From: JACKII01 sp965222315
Lineage (GTDB): Bacteria > Pseudomonadota > Alphaproteobacteria > Bin95
DNA: 64,000 nucleotides
Direction: 5' to 3'
NCBI GenBank assembly: GCA_965222315.1
Contig: OZ244951.1
Location: forward strand, 2,604,001-2,668,000
The notes under the pieces are model-generated. The model saw only the letters and a list, made by a program, of their open reading frames with translations, had not been told where the DNA came from and searched no databases. This document shows, one piece after another, positions 8,188 through 18,900 of this stretch. The first letter of the stretch is position 1; each line of letters starts with the position of its first letter. A program made the position numbers and the translations under genes.

Positions 8188-8943
8188 ATGACCCGCCAAG
8201 ACCTCCGACAGCGCGGCCAGCAGCTTCGCGCCGAACTCAACCTCGCGCCGGAAAAGCCGGACCTGATGCCCGGCTTCAACGACTTCATGGCAGAAGTCGC
8301 CTATGGCGGCATCTGGGACCGCCCGCACCTCTCGAAGCACGACCGCATGCTCTGCACCCTCGCCGTGTGCAGCCCGTATCTGCGCCCGCAACTGGCCAGG
8401 CTGATCGGCACGGCGCTCGACCTGGAGGTCACACCACTCGCGATGTTCGAGGTGTTCCTGCAGGCCGGACTCTATGGCGGGTTCGTCACCACCGAAGCCG
8501 CCGTGGAAGTGGCGCGGGAGGTGTTCGAGGCTCGCGGCGTCCAGGTGCCCAAAACACCCTCCCGCGACGACAGCAACGAAGCTCTCGACGCCCGCGGCCG
8601 GGAAATCATGGCGACGCTGCATGGCGAGCGTGCCAGCGGCGGCTATGCGGCTCCCGGCAACAATATCACCGGCGCACTCTATCCCGCCGCCATCCGCTAC
8701 GGCTATGGCGAGATCTGGGACCGCCCCGGCCTCGACCACCGCGAGCGGATGCTGGTCGCCATCGCCGCGTTTACCGGCCTCTGCCTGGAGAGCCAGTTGC
8801 GCAAGTTCAGCCAATCCGCCCTGAACATAGGCTTGAGTGAGGAGGAGGTCATTGAGGCCGTGATCCAGACCGGCCCCTATAGCGGCTTCCCCCGCGCCCT
8901 GAACGGCCTCGCCATCCTGACGGAGGTCTTCCCTTCAGCCTAA
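8188..8943 (+). CDS. Tandem carboxymuconolactone decarboxylase-like protein
   Basis: A 251-residue protein made of two related helical repeats, about residues 30-115 and 165-250. Each contains GxIWDRPxLxxxxRML (GGIWDRPHLSKHDRML and GEIWDRPGLDHRERML), typical of the CMD family related to PcaC. The AhpD-type redox CxxC pair is absent, so it is not a peroxidase of that class. In aromatic degradation PcaC decarboxylates 4-carboxymuconolactone; duplicated versions are of uncertain function and may be isomerases or decarboxylases of other lactones. It lies 43 bp before a TauD-family dioxygenase in the same direction and is likely cotranscribed with it. Confidence 0.88.
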   Translation: MTRQDLRQRGQQLRAELNLAPEKPDLMPGFNDFMAEVAYGGIWDRPHLSKHDRMLCTLAVCSPYLRPQLARLIGTALDLEVTPLAMFEVFLQAGLYGGFVTTEAAVEVAREVFEARGVQVPKTPSRDDSNEALDARGREIMATLHGERASGGYAAPGNNITGALYPAAIRYGYGEIWDRPGLDHRERMLVAIAAFTGLCLESQLRKFSQSALNIGLSEEEVIEAVIQTGPYSGFPRALNGLAILTEVFPSA

Positions 8944-8986
8944 CCCTGCGGCTAGGCTCGCGGTAATCGATAGAGGAAACCGCCCC

Positions 8987-10069
8987 ATGACCAACACGCC
9001 CTACATGCACCACATCACCGAGCCCGCCGCCTGGACGCCGGACGACCTGGCCAAGGACAGATCCTGGGACATCACGCTCACCCAGCGCCAGTCGGATGAG
9101 CTGGTCGATGCCCTGGCAGCGGTGAAGAAAGCAGGCGTGCCCCTCGCCCGTCTCGGCAAGGCGGATTTCCCCCTGCCCGCGAGCCGCGACGTGACCGAAG
9201 CCATCCGCGAACAGTTGAAGGCTAACCGCGGTTTCGCCCTGCTGCACGGTTTTCCGGTGGAAGGCCACCCCCTCGAAGATGTGGAACGCATGTATTGGGG
9301 CTTCTGCGCCTATTTGGGCATCGGCCTCACCCAGAACAGCGACAGCACGCTGATCCATTACGTGACCGAGGGCAAACTGCGCCCGAACCAAGGCACCCGC
9401 GGCGTTGGCAATCCCGGCAAGGTCAGCCTGCACGTGGACCTGGCCGATTGCGTCTCCCTGCTTTGCGTCCGCCAACCGGCTGACAATCCGCCAAGCCGCC
9501 TCTCCTCCTCCCTGACGCTGCACAACATGCTGCTGGAGCGGCACCCGGAGAGCCTAGCGCGCCTGTATGAAGGCTTTTTCTGGGACCGGCAGAACGAACA
9601 CGGCGAGGGCGAAACGCCGACCAGCGCCTACCGCGTGCCCTTCTTCAGCGAGAAGAACGGCGTGGTCTCGTGCCGTTACAACCGCAACTGGATCACCAAG
9701 GCCGCCAACCGCAACGGCGGCTTTTCAGTCGAGGAAGAAGCCCTGCTCGACCTGGTCGATGGGATCACCCACGAAACCTGCTTCGAATTCCCGTTCAATC
9801 CGGGCGACGTGCAGTTCGCCAGCAATTACACCATGCTGCATGGCCGGGCGCCGCATGCGCCCACCCGATCTGACGAAGAAGCCCGCCTGCTGATGCGCAT
9901 CTGGTTCGACATCGAAAACATGCGCGACTTCGCCGACGAAAGCATCGTCCGCTACGGCATCATCCGGCATGGCCGTCTCGGCTGGACCGCGCCGCAACTG
10001 GCGAAGGGTATCGAGGGCAAGCTGCACGCCCGCCGGGACGATGGCGCACCATTGATCGCGGCGGGGTGA
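8987..10069 (+). CDS. TauD/TfdA-family Fe(II)/2-oxoglutarate-type dioxygenase
   Basis: A 360-residue member of the TauD/TfdA (clavaminate-synthase-like) fold. The iron-binding triad is visible as the HVD motif at residues 149-151 and the distal His285 in YTMLHGRAPHA. A conserved Arg in LLMRIWF (residue 304) probably contacts 2-oxoglutarate. The segment RGFALLHGFP is the conserved beta-strand entry of the fold. It would hydroxylate a small organic substrate, with taurine, sulfonates or aryloxyacetates as known family substrates; the actual one is unknown. The RBS GAGGAAAC is at 8972-8979. It ends 6 bp from the convergent CIS operon, with no clear terminator between. Confidence 0.9.
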   Translation: MTNTPYMHHITEPAAWTPDDLAKDRSWDITLTQRQSDELVDALAAVKKAGVPLARLGKADFPLPASRDVTEAIREQLKANRGFALLHGFPVEGHPLEDVERMYWGFCAYLGIGLTQNSDSTLIHYVTEGKLRPNQGTRGVGNPGKVSLHVDLADCVSLLCVRQPADNPPSRLSSSLTLHNMLLERHPESLARLYEGFFWDRQNEHGEGETPTSAYRVPFFSEKNGVVSCRYNRNWITKAANRNGGFSVEEEALLDLVDGITHETCFEFPFNPGDVQFASNYTMLHGRAPHAPTRSDEEARLLMRIWFDIENMRDFADESIVRYGIIRHGRLGWTAPQLAKGIEGKLHARRDDGAPLIAAG

Positions 10070-10075
10070 GCCGGC

Positions 10076-10966
10076 TTAAACCACCCGCTCCGCCAGCACG
10101 ATCATCTCCGCGACCATACCGTTGCATTCGTCTGCCTTCATGGAGGCCACCGACGGCAATGGCAAAAGCCGTTCGTCGCCGTCGTCCGTGATCAATTTCG
10201 CCGTATAGACGCCGCGCGGATCGGCCAGCACCGGGCATGATTGTTTGGAGAGAAACACCTGCACCTTGCGGCCCGCCACTTCAGCTTCCGTTGGCTCGGC
10301 GAAGGCAATGGCCTTACCCGACGCGGCAACCGAAGCCTCAATCCGCGTACCGTCGCCCGTACCAGTAACGAGATAACGCCACCGCGCCTGGCGCGAGGCC
10401 AACGGCACCACAAAGCGCGGCTCCTGCGGTTTGCCGTTCGCCAGCACTTTCATTCCGGTCGGCACCGGTGGACTGTCCGCCTGACCCAAGTGGATAGATA
10501 CGACCCCAAAAACCCCTGCGGCGGGCCTGTCGAGAGAGACAGCCTCGTCCTGACCGGCCTCCCGCTGCGCTGTGCCCCTGACCGGCAAATGCTTGATATC
10601 ATCCGGTTTGGCCAGCAGCATCGCATCTTCCTGAATCTGATCCTGAAAGATCGCGAGATTGTCGAAAACGGCCACGGTCTCGTAGGGCGATGCGGAGACA
10701 GGCAACGCGGTGTACTGGTAAAAAGCAGAGTCCCGGATAACCAAGGCAAATACCAGAGGCTCTTTCGGCAACCCCCCGGCGGTCAGGTTCCGGTTGTCGA
10801 TATACACCGCCGCACCCCCGGTTTCCGCCCGCAGGCGCATCCGGTAATCGCGCATCAGCCGCGCTGTTCCGTCCATCGGCTCCACCGCCAGGTCGGGGCA
10901 GGCACTGCCGCCGAAATACTCGTGCTGCACCACCAGGGAGAACAGCTTACGGTAGCTAGTTTCCAT
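10076..10966 (-). CDS. CIS-operon distal protein of unknown function
   Basis: A 296-residue protein that I do not recognise as a named family. It begins METSYRKLFSLVVQHEYFGG, followed by CPDLAVEP, and looks like a beta-rich soluble protein without a signal peptide or membrane helix. It overlaps the end of the DUF4255 gene by 11 nt and is the last gene of the CIS operon, so it is very probably part of particle assembly or an accessory factor. The ATG at 10966 is preferred over an in-frame start six codons upstream because it fits the overlapping-gene arrangement. Its Cys, Tyr and Phe content is ordinary for a folded cytoplasmic protein. Confidence 0.75.
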   Translation of the reverse strand: METSYRKLFSLVVQHEYFGGSACPDLAVEPMDGTARLMRDYRMRLRAETGGAAVYIDNRNLTAGGLPKEPLVFALVIRDSAFYQYTALPVSASPYETVAVFDNLAIFQDQIQEDAMLLAKPDDIKHLPVRGTAQREAGQDEAVSLDRPAAGVFGVVSIHLGQADSPPVPTGMKVLANGKPQEPRFVVPLASRQARWRYLVTGTGDGTRIEASVAASGKAIAFAEPTEAEVAGRKVQVFLSKQSCPVLADPRGVYTAKLITDDGDERLLPLPSVASMKADECNGMVAEMIVLAERVV

Positions 10967-11540
10967 TGCCGCCATCCACCGCAACGCCCGTGATTTCCGG
11001 CACCAGTTCGGCCGCCCAGGCGTCGTCTATCGTTACAAGCCTGATCTTGTAGAGCGCCGACGGCATATAGCGCCCGCCCAGCACCCCCCAGACATGACCC
11101 AATGTCTGGAGGTCGAGGTTCACCATCTTGAACGCCAGTTGCTGAATGCCTTTCGGGAGGTTGGGGTGGGAGGCAGGGGTGATAATCGGGTTGCTCTGGA
11201 AAAAGCCCAAGGCGCCGGAAAGCACCCGCAAGCCATCGCGGTAACGGTCATCGAACGATGCCGACACCATGACATAGATATTAAGCGCCAGGTCCTGCGG
11301 CGTCCGCACATAGCCCCCTTCATTCGTCTGGCGCATCGGCATGGGGGAACTGGAGATCGCGGCCGCCTCCCGTTCGATGTTCAGAACCGTCATCACGATC
11401 TTGTTGTTGATGTCCTTGGGCGGATCGCCCTCCATGGTGGTCAGGCCGGACAGTTCCGCAATCGGCTCGTCGGAGATATGCCGGTCTTCCAGGAAACCGT
11501 TCAGCGTTTCCACGACAAAGCCCATGGCCCGGTCGATCAT
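10956..11540 (-). CDS. DUF4255 protein (Pvc16-like tail cap/terminator)
   Basis: A 194-residue protein of the DUF4255 family, whose member Pvc16/Afp16 caps the end of the sheath-tube in Photorhabdus and Serratia contractile particles. Recognisable features are the N-terminal GFVVETLNGFLEDR, the KIVMTVLNIERE strand and LALNIYVMVSASFDDRY. The ATG at 11540 has a strong purine-rich RBS (GGAAGGAGAGGGG); about 49 residues of open frame before it are out of character. In known systems this protein stops tube polymerisation and fixes length together with the tape measure. It sits between the AAA+ ATPase gene and the operon's last gene. Confidence 0.9.
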   Translation of the reverse strand: MIDRAMGFVVETLNGFLEDRHISDEPIAELSGLTTMEGDPPKDINNKIVMTVLNIEREAAAISSSPMPMRQTNEGGYVRTPQDLALNIYVMVSASFDDRYRDGLRVLSGALGFFQSNPIITPASHPNLPKGIQQLAFKMVNLDLQTLGHVWGVLGGRYMPSALYKIRLVTIDDAWAAELVPEITGVAVDGGNGN

Positions 11541-11568
11541 GCCCCTCTCCTTCCATCGTCCGTGACGC

Positions 11569-12951
11569 TCATAGCACCCGGCCTTCTTTGTGATATTCGC
11601 GGCTGATGCCCTGCCGGATATCGGCAAGCCGGATCGCGCCGTCCCCCTGCCCGGCGTCCGCTCGGGCCCGGGCCGCCAGCACGGCATAGCGCAGCACGTT
11701 GACGATCATCGCGCCCGTCACCTCATGGCTTTCCGCCAGCAGCGCGAAATCCACGTCCGGCGCGAGTTGGACTGAACCCCCGCCAAAAATCTTCTGGAAC
11801 AGCGCCAAACGTTCGGTCGGGTTCGGCATGGGGAAATGCAGCACCGACTGGAACCGGCGCGAAAACGCCTCGTCCATGTTGTTGCGCAGGTTCGTCGCCA
11901 GGATCGCCAGCCCCTCGAACCGCTCGAAGCGCTGCAACAGGTAGGAGACTTCCTGGTTGGCGAACCGGTCATTGGCGGAACTGCCGGTGGTGCGTTTGCC
12001 GAACAGGGCATCGGCTTCATCGAAGAACAGGATCCAGTTCCGGTCTTCGGCCTCATCGAACACCAGACTCAGATTCTTCTCCGTCTCGCCGATCCATTTA
12101 GAGACCACCATGGACAGGTCGATGCGGTAGACATCCAGCCCCAGTTCCTGCCCCAGGATGGATGCCGTCTGGGTCTTGCCGGTGCCGGGCGGACCATAAA
12201 ACAGGCAGCTATAGCCGCCGCCCAGCCAGCGGGAGAGGTGCGGATCGGCAGCAAAATCGGCACGTGCCTTCATCCAGGTCCGCACTTCGTTGATGCCGCG
12301 CCGAGTCGCGGGCGCCAACACCAGATCGTCCCAGCCCAGCTTCGACGACAGCCGTTGTGCGGGAAAGTTGGCGCCGAACGGAACTTGGCGGGCCTCGCCC
12401 GTCATCAGGCGCTCCACCAGCCGGTTCGTCGCGATCAGCGGCTTGTCCATCAGGCTGCCGCCGCTATTGCCCTCCTGCACTTCCACCAGCCGGTTGCGGA
12501 CCAATGGCGAGGCATCGCCGAGCCGGGTCAGAACGTCGGCCGGTGCCTCGATCGCTGTCCCGCCCAGCAGGAAAGCAGCGGTGCGCGCCGTCGGGCAAAA
12601 CACGCCTGCCGGCCCCAGCACCCCGCCAAAAGCCGGATAGGGCCGGTCGAGCGCGCTGTTCCGTATTTGCAGCGGGTCGAACACGCCGGGCCGCAGCGCC
12701 GCAGCCAGGGCGACGGAGAGGATCAGCCGCTCTGCCGGGTCAAGCCCGAAAGCCGCCAGCACGCGCCCGAGCCGCGAGTTTTGCTCCACCACGGGCGGGA
12801 ACCCAGCATCGGCAATTTCCGGTGCTTCCAGATGCTGCTGAACGGCCTGCATGATGCGGTTTTGCAGCCATTCCAGCTCATGCTCCAGCGCCGCCCAGCC
12901 AGGCTCGGTGGACGTCTGATGCGGTCCGGACTTGTAGGAGGCGTCATTCAT
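11569..12951 (-). CDS. AAA+ ATPase of the CIS (Pvc15/Afp15-like)
   Basis: A 460-residue AAA+ protein. The N-terminal 230 residues form a helical domain typical of Pvc15-type ATPases. Walker A is GPPGTGKT (253-260), Walker B is ILFFDEAD (307-314), sensor 1 is LATN (351-354), and arginine fingers are in SRRF (365-366). Every AFP/PVC-type CIS encodes such an ATPase, and it has been implicated in particle assembly or cargo loading; it is not ClpV. The start at 12951 gives an ATGA overlap with the stop of the tape-measure gene, suggesting coupled translation; an alternative start four codons earlier is possible. Confidence 0.95.
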   Translation of the reverse strand: MNDASYKSGPHQTSTEPGWAALEHELEWLQNRIMQAVQQHLEAPEIADAGFPPVVEQNSRLGRVLAAFGLDPAERLILSVALAAALRPGVFDPLQIRNSALDRPYPAFGGVLGPAGVFCPTARTAAFLLGGTAIEAPADVLTRLGDASPLVRNRLVEVQEGNSGGSLMDKPLIATNRLVERLMTGEARQVPFGANFPAQRLSSKLGWDDLVLAPATRRGINEVRTWMKARADFAADPHLSRWLGGGYSCLFYGPPGTGKTQTASILGQELGLDVYRIDLSMVVSKWIGETEKNLSLVFDEAEDRNWILFFDEADALFGKRTTGSSANDRFANQEVSYLLQRFERFEGLAILATNLRNNMDEAFSRRFQSVLHFPMPNPTERLALFQKIFGGGSVQLAPDVDFALLAESHEVTGAMIVNVLRYAVLAARARADAGQGDGAIRLADIRQGISREYHKEGRVL

Positions 12952-15900
12952 TGCTGCCCCCATTGGACCATCATGGGATGCTGCATCAGCGGAGTCTTGA
13001 ACGTGCTGAGTGTCCAGGGCAGTTGCCCCAGCAGCATGTCATAGGGTTTCGCGGTGACGTTCAGCACCCAGATGCGCTCCTCTAGCCAGGAAAGACTACC
13101 CTCCCGCAGCAGGAATGTCTCGCGCAACGCTTCCACGGAACTGTTCCGCAGCGGGGGCCAGTTCTGACAAACCACGTTCAGCAATTCATCCGACACTGTC
13201 TCCTCCATTTCCGTCAGGTCGATACGCGGTGCCACCGGGGTCTCGAACGGTACTCCGCAGAGCAGTTTGGGCAGGACGAGTTGCGGTTCTTCGGTAGCCG
13301 TACCCGCCGTCGCCAGATAGTGGATCAGCATGACCCCACGCGCCGCGGCCTCCTCCGACGCGAACCGCCCTTCCTCCAATAGACCGACCCGGTCGAAATA
13401 GTGGACCAGAAATGGCCATAGCAGCACCGCCCCTGCATCCTGTACGAAGAGAAGTTCCCGCGCCCAGTCGCTGCCGCCTTCGTCCTCTTCCTGCCAGGGC
13501 CAGACATCGGGTTCGCGCCGGCGCGATACAGACTGCTGTCCGGTATCGCGCCCTGCATTCGGTGATGCGTCAGCCAGGGTCTGGTCCGGACGGCGTTCAC
13601 CATCCCCGCCGCCAGTCTCCGCCCCGGCGTCAGCGCCCTTTGCCGAAGCAGCGTCCGCTCCAGGACCAACGCCATCCAACACGCCCAGCCCGGCTCTCTG
13701 CTGCAAATTGAGCGGATACCCGGCGGCAACCAGAATCCGCACCAATTCTGTCCGGTCTGCCAAGGAGAATGCGGCGGTCATCACCGCCCGACCGGCGCGT
13801 GCGGATAGGCCGTGCCACACCCGCTCGGCAGCAGGCCGGGTTTGCGTGGTTAACGGTTCGGCCAGCAAAGCACCCGCCAACGCCTCCAGGCTCCATTCCT
13901 CGGCCGGCGGCACCGCCGGCGCATCGGCAGCCGGCGCCTGCCCGGTCCACAGCCCCTCTGCATCTGCTACCGAATACCCGGCCTGACGCAATATCCTGGC
14001 CGCAGTCCGCAAGGTCTGGGGCGATACGAAATCCTGCGCCCTGACCGTCTCCTGCCCGGCAAACAATCCGACCCAAACAGTCTCAGCCACCTCCCGGAAT
14101 GGCGGCACGGTCCGTGGCAGGGCTATCAGCGTCTTCGCCAACACCGGCAGCGCGTGGAAGCTGCAGGTGAGCCAGTAGCGGCCTTGGTCCGGCACCGGCA
14201 TCGGACCGTCCTCGTACTGACGCTCTCCGGCCGGTGGCTGGGGCTCGCCTGCCGATTGTCGGGCCTCTCCTGCTGGTGGCAAGACAACTCCTGCTGGTGG
14301 CAAGACAACTCCTGCTGGTGGCAAGGCAACTCCTGCCGGTGGCTGTGCCTCGGCTGCCCGATCCTGTCGGGATAGTTCCAAGGACGCCACGTCCGCGCCC
14401 ATTGCTGATAACATCGCTGAGAGGCGACTGAGAGTGCCTTGTGGAAAGGCATCCCTTAAGGACCGCAACGCGGCAAGCTCCAGCAACTGGCGCGCCAGCA
14501 CTCCAGCCATTACCTCGCCGGAACCGCCAGCGTCCCCTTGCGCCAGGAAAAGCTCCGCCAACACCGGCAGTGGCAGGTAGCGCCAGCCCGCCGCCGGTGT
14601 GCCGATGGCTTCGGCGCTGGCCGTATCGCCGCCGACCTCGTCGCCCCCGCTAGCGTCCGGGCTAGTCCCTATCTCAGTATCCGGGCGCATATCTGTGCGC
14701 GACGCCATCTGCAGCAAGGCATCGGCCAGAGCCTCGGAAGTGCTGACCCCTGCGCCAAACATCGATTCAACCAAGCCTATTGCCAAATAGGAGACCGCGT
14801 GATCGCTGCCAGCCACCGCATGCAGAGACCGCTGCAGGACAAGCCGCATGGCCGCGCTATCTACTGGTCCCGTCTCCCCTTCCGCGACCAGGATAAGCAC
14901 CTGATCCGCGACAATCTCCCGCCATGCTGCCGGAGAGATTTGCCGGGTTTCCTGGGCGACCAGCGGGCCGAGACTGATAATTTCGCTGGGACGCGGTGCA
15001 CTTACCCACCGCAGAAGCACAGCGCCCAACCGGTCCAGCAGCGCCGGGGAAAGACGCGCCGCAGTCGTCCTGCGGCGCGCCTGAACGCGCATGGCCGCCT
15101 GGAATTCTGCCGCGACTGCCTGGTCGCCTTCCAGCAGCCGCTGTGGTAGGCCGACTGCCTCACCTGTCGGAACCAACGGCTCTTCGGTCAATGCCCCCAG
15201 GTTTTCGCTTTCATGGGCGAAAGCCTCAGCCAGTGCGGATTCGTCTTCAGCATCAACCAAACTGCCCGACGCATCGCTCATCGTCTCAAGGGTCTGCCGG
15301 ACGGTGACAGAGATGCGGACACCGCCTGTTCCTTCCGCCTCCAAGAGTTGCTTGGCCCAGGTACTGGCGGCGTCCCCGTCCAGGTTTAGTGCCGCTGCCG
15401 CTCCCGTTAAGACCAGCCGATAGAATGCGGAGCTGGACGGAAAGAAGGGCTCGTCCGCTATTAGCCTCAGCACCTCCCCGGCAACTGCGCGCCGCCATGC
15501 CGCGGCCGAAATGCGGGCGGTTGTGGCGGCGACCAACGGCCCTAAACCCAACAGCCCGCTGGTTTCCACCGGACCGGTTATATTCAGCAAAGCCACCGCC
15601 AGCCTGTCCAGGTCGGCAGGATCAATCCTGTTGCTCAGCCGAGCGCGGTACGCAGGCGCCAGCAACAACGCACGAACTTCGGCCTTTGCCTCTGCGCTGC
15701 CGGCGGCGGCAGCGTCGAACAAGCGCCTGTCAGCGAGTTCCAGAGAACCGGTCTCGTGCAACGGCCAATCGGCGGCGATCGAGGGCGATTCGGTCAATGG
15801 GCCAGCCCGCGCCTCTGAACCGGTTTGCGCGCCGGGCGGCCTGTCTGTGACCGGCGATATCCCTGGCTCTTGCGCTTGCTCTGGAGGGCCGGATTCGACA

Positions 15901-18900
15901 GCCGTGGGGGATGAACCCACAACTTGGTCAGCGTCATTCTCCAAGTCCGGATAACCAGGATCGCGCGCAGTGGACTCAGCATCCTGCACCGGCGCATCGG
16001 CGGCTGCCGTTGATGCCAACTGCGTGATTGCATCGGCCAGGCTTGGGCTTGCTGCGCTCTTGCCGCCCGTTACCTCGCCCGCCATCGTTTGCAGTATGGC
16101 ATGGTAGTCCGCCGCCTCCGTGCGGGCGAATGCCAGAACCATCCGGCGGACCTGCGGAACAATTCCGGGCCGCGGCTCACCTCCGCGCCGGCTCCATTCC
16201 GCCAGTACAGCGCCAACCATATCCACGATCCAGGCTGACCCGCCGCCGCCCGGTACGGCGGCGGTCAGCAACCCATCAAGCGCCCGCACGTCGCTTGGCA
16301 ACAAAGAGGCGGGGGTAATGCCGAGCCTCTGCCCCAGACGATCCAGTTCCTGAACCGTCAGTCCCGCCGCGATGGCGGCCCGCCCCACGGGTTCGGCCAG
16401 CATGGCGCGGACGCTTGCCTCAAGCGCTTCTGCCACCGCCCCCGTATCCGTTGATGCCAAGTACCGGCGGACGGTCTCTGCCTCGCTGACTTGCTGTCCC
16501 GCCGGTTGGCCAAACCGGCGTTCCGGCGTTGAGTGGGTCGGCCGGTCCTCGCGCGCCGAGGGAGGCAGATCCGGCGCTTCCGCTTCTGGCAACATGCCTC
16601 TTTCGCCGGTCGAACGCGGCGCGGCTTCCTCCGCCAGCAGGTTTAACGTTGCCAAAACCGCTGGCTGCACTGTTCCGTGGGCCGATGCCGCGTCATTTAC
16701 CACACCGATATAAGCTGGCAATTCTTGCTGCAACCGCACGGCACGGCGGCGCAGCAGGCTATGCAGCAGCCCTGCGGCTGTGGCCGCTCTGCCGCTCTGC
16801 CCCGCCACGATGTCTGACAACGTCGCAGCGACTCCTTCCATGAGTTCGCGCCGCCATAGGGCGGCATCCCATGCCGGATCAACCTGCTGCAGCGCGTCTT
16901 CCAGGGGCAAGAGCGAGGATACCCGCAGCAGTGGCTCCCCCGGCGCCAGACGGTCTGCGAGCCCGTCGACTTGCGCCGCCGACAACCGGGAAACCGCCGG
17001 CCGCCGCCGCTGCTCATCGGCAAGGATCGCCCTGATATCCGCCAGCGATACGGTCAACTGCCCGGTCGGAGAGATAAAACGCGCCAGCAGTTCCACATCG
17101 CTTTCCGTTTGCAATGCAGCGTCGCCGGTCTGGCCGGGTTGAGGCTCCGGTGGAGCGTCCGAACCAATCGGCGGTAACAGCCCCTCGTCTGGGTCTTGTT
17201 CGCCGGGTTCCCGTCCGCCCGCTTCCTGCTCGTTCCATTCCTGGATGACCGGCGCGGCATCCAAACCGGCGTCTGCAAAGGCCCGCAACAGCGCCTCCTC
17301 CGGCAAGCGCAACCGCCGGGCGACACTCCTGGCCACCTCCCGCTGCAGTTCGGGCCAATCGCGTTCCGGCGCATGCGGGTCGAACAGTCTGGCGATCAGC
17401 GTGGCTGCCATTGCCCGCAGCCATTGTCCGGCAGCCGGGACAGGCTCACCATCCGACGCCCAATCTCCGGCGTTGGCGGTCAAAAACCGATGTGCATCCG
17501 GCAAGCGCTTGAGCCAATCAGCGGCTTCCTGCTTAAGCGCCGGTCTCGCCGCGCCGACAATCCAGGCGATCGGCTCCAGCGCCAGGCGCGCGCCCATGCG
17601 CTCCACCAGCAGCGCCCGCCGGTTCTCCGTCATTGTCTTCAACAACCCGGCGATCTGGCTCGCCTGGTGCATGGTAAAGCCGCGGGTCCATTGATCGACA
17701 GAGCCCTCGATGACCTCCCGCCCCCACCATGGAAGCGCGCCGAATTCCATCAAATACCAGAATATTTCCAGATCGCGGTTCACCTCCCCGGCACGCAGCA
17801 CATCTTCGCTACGGACAATGTTGTCATCCTGGCTCTCAGGTGGGTCCGGTGCGGCACCCGGCGAACTGGATTCCGCCGGCGCATAGCCAAGCCGTTGCAA
17901 GACCCGACGGGCCTCATCAGGCGGCAGCAGCATTTGGAGCCGCGTCAGCACGAGGGCCCGGTCCATATTTGCCACCGCGCCCAGACGTTGCCGCAGCGCC
18001 TGCCACACCAGTCCCGATTGGCCCTCCCTCGGCAGCCACGACAAGAGGGCCCGCCGCAACCGCGATCGCTCAATCAGCCGACGGGGTCCGGCATCCTCCG
18101 GCGCCAGTGGCAACCCGGTCCGGAGAAAATAGGCCACCGCATCGGCGTCGAGGCGTTGCTGGCCGGTAGCCGTGGCGTCATGATCACCCGGCATGTTCCT
18201 GCTGTCGGCGGCGTTGCTCCCCTCACGGGCCTGGCCCGCGGGCAGCAGGTTTCCCCGCCTCTGGTCATCGCCGGCACCCGGCGAACCGGATTCCGCCGGC
18301 GCATAGCCGAGCCGTTGAAAGACCCGGCGGGCTTCTGCAGGCGGCAGCAGCATTTGGAGCCGCGTCAGCACGAGAGCCCGGTCCATATTTGCCACCGCGC
18401 CCAGACGGTGCCGCAGCGCCTGCCACACCAGTCCCGATTGGCCCTCCCTCAGCAGCCACGACAGCAGGGCGCGCCGCAACCGCGACTGCTCAATCAGCCG
18501 ACGGGGTCCGGCATCCTCCAGCGCCAATGGCAGCCCGGTCCGGAGAAAATAGGCCACCGCATCGGCGTCGAGGCGTTGCTGGCCGGTAGCCATAGCATCA
18601 TGATCTCCCGGCATGTCGATGCTGTCGGCGGCGGCGGCCCCCTCGCGGGCCTGGGCCGCGGTCAGCAGGCTTTCCCGCATCTGATCATCACCGGCACGCC
18701 TGAGAAGGGCTTCGGCTTCTGCCCCGGCAACATCCTGCGGCCGCCGCGGGTCGCGCAACCGGGCAACCATTCCGGCCTTCAGCGAGTCCGGATCGAGCCG
18801 AAGGTTCCGCGCAATCGAACCGGCAAATTCGTCGGCGACGCGCGCTTCGGAAATCCAAACGCTGCCCAGCCGCGTCCCAGCCTCCAGCAAGGCCCGGTTC

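Noticed and set aside
11836..13044. 402-codon frame opposite the AAA+ ATPase gene
   Set aside because: It is an antisense frame; Walker motifs and overlap pattern support the minus-strand gene.
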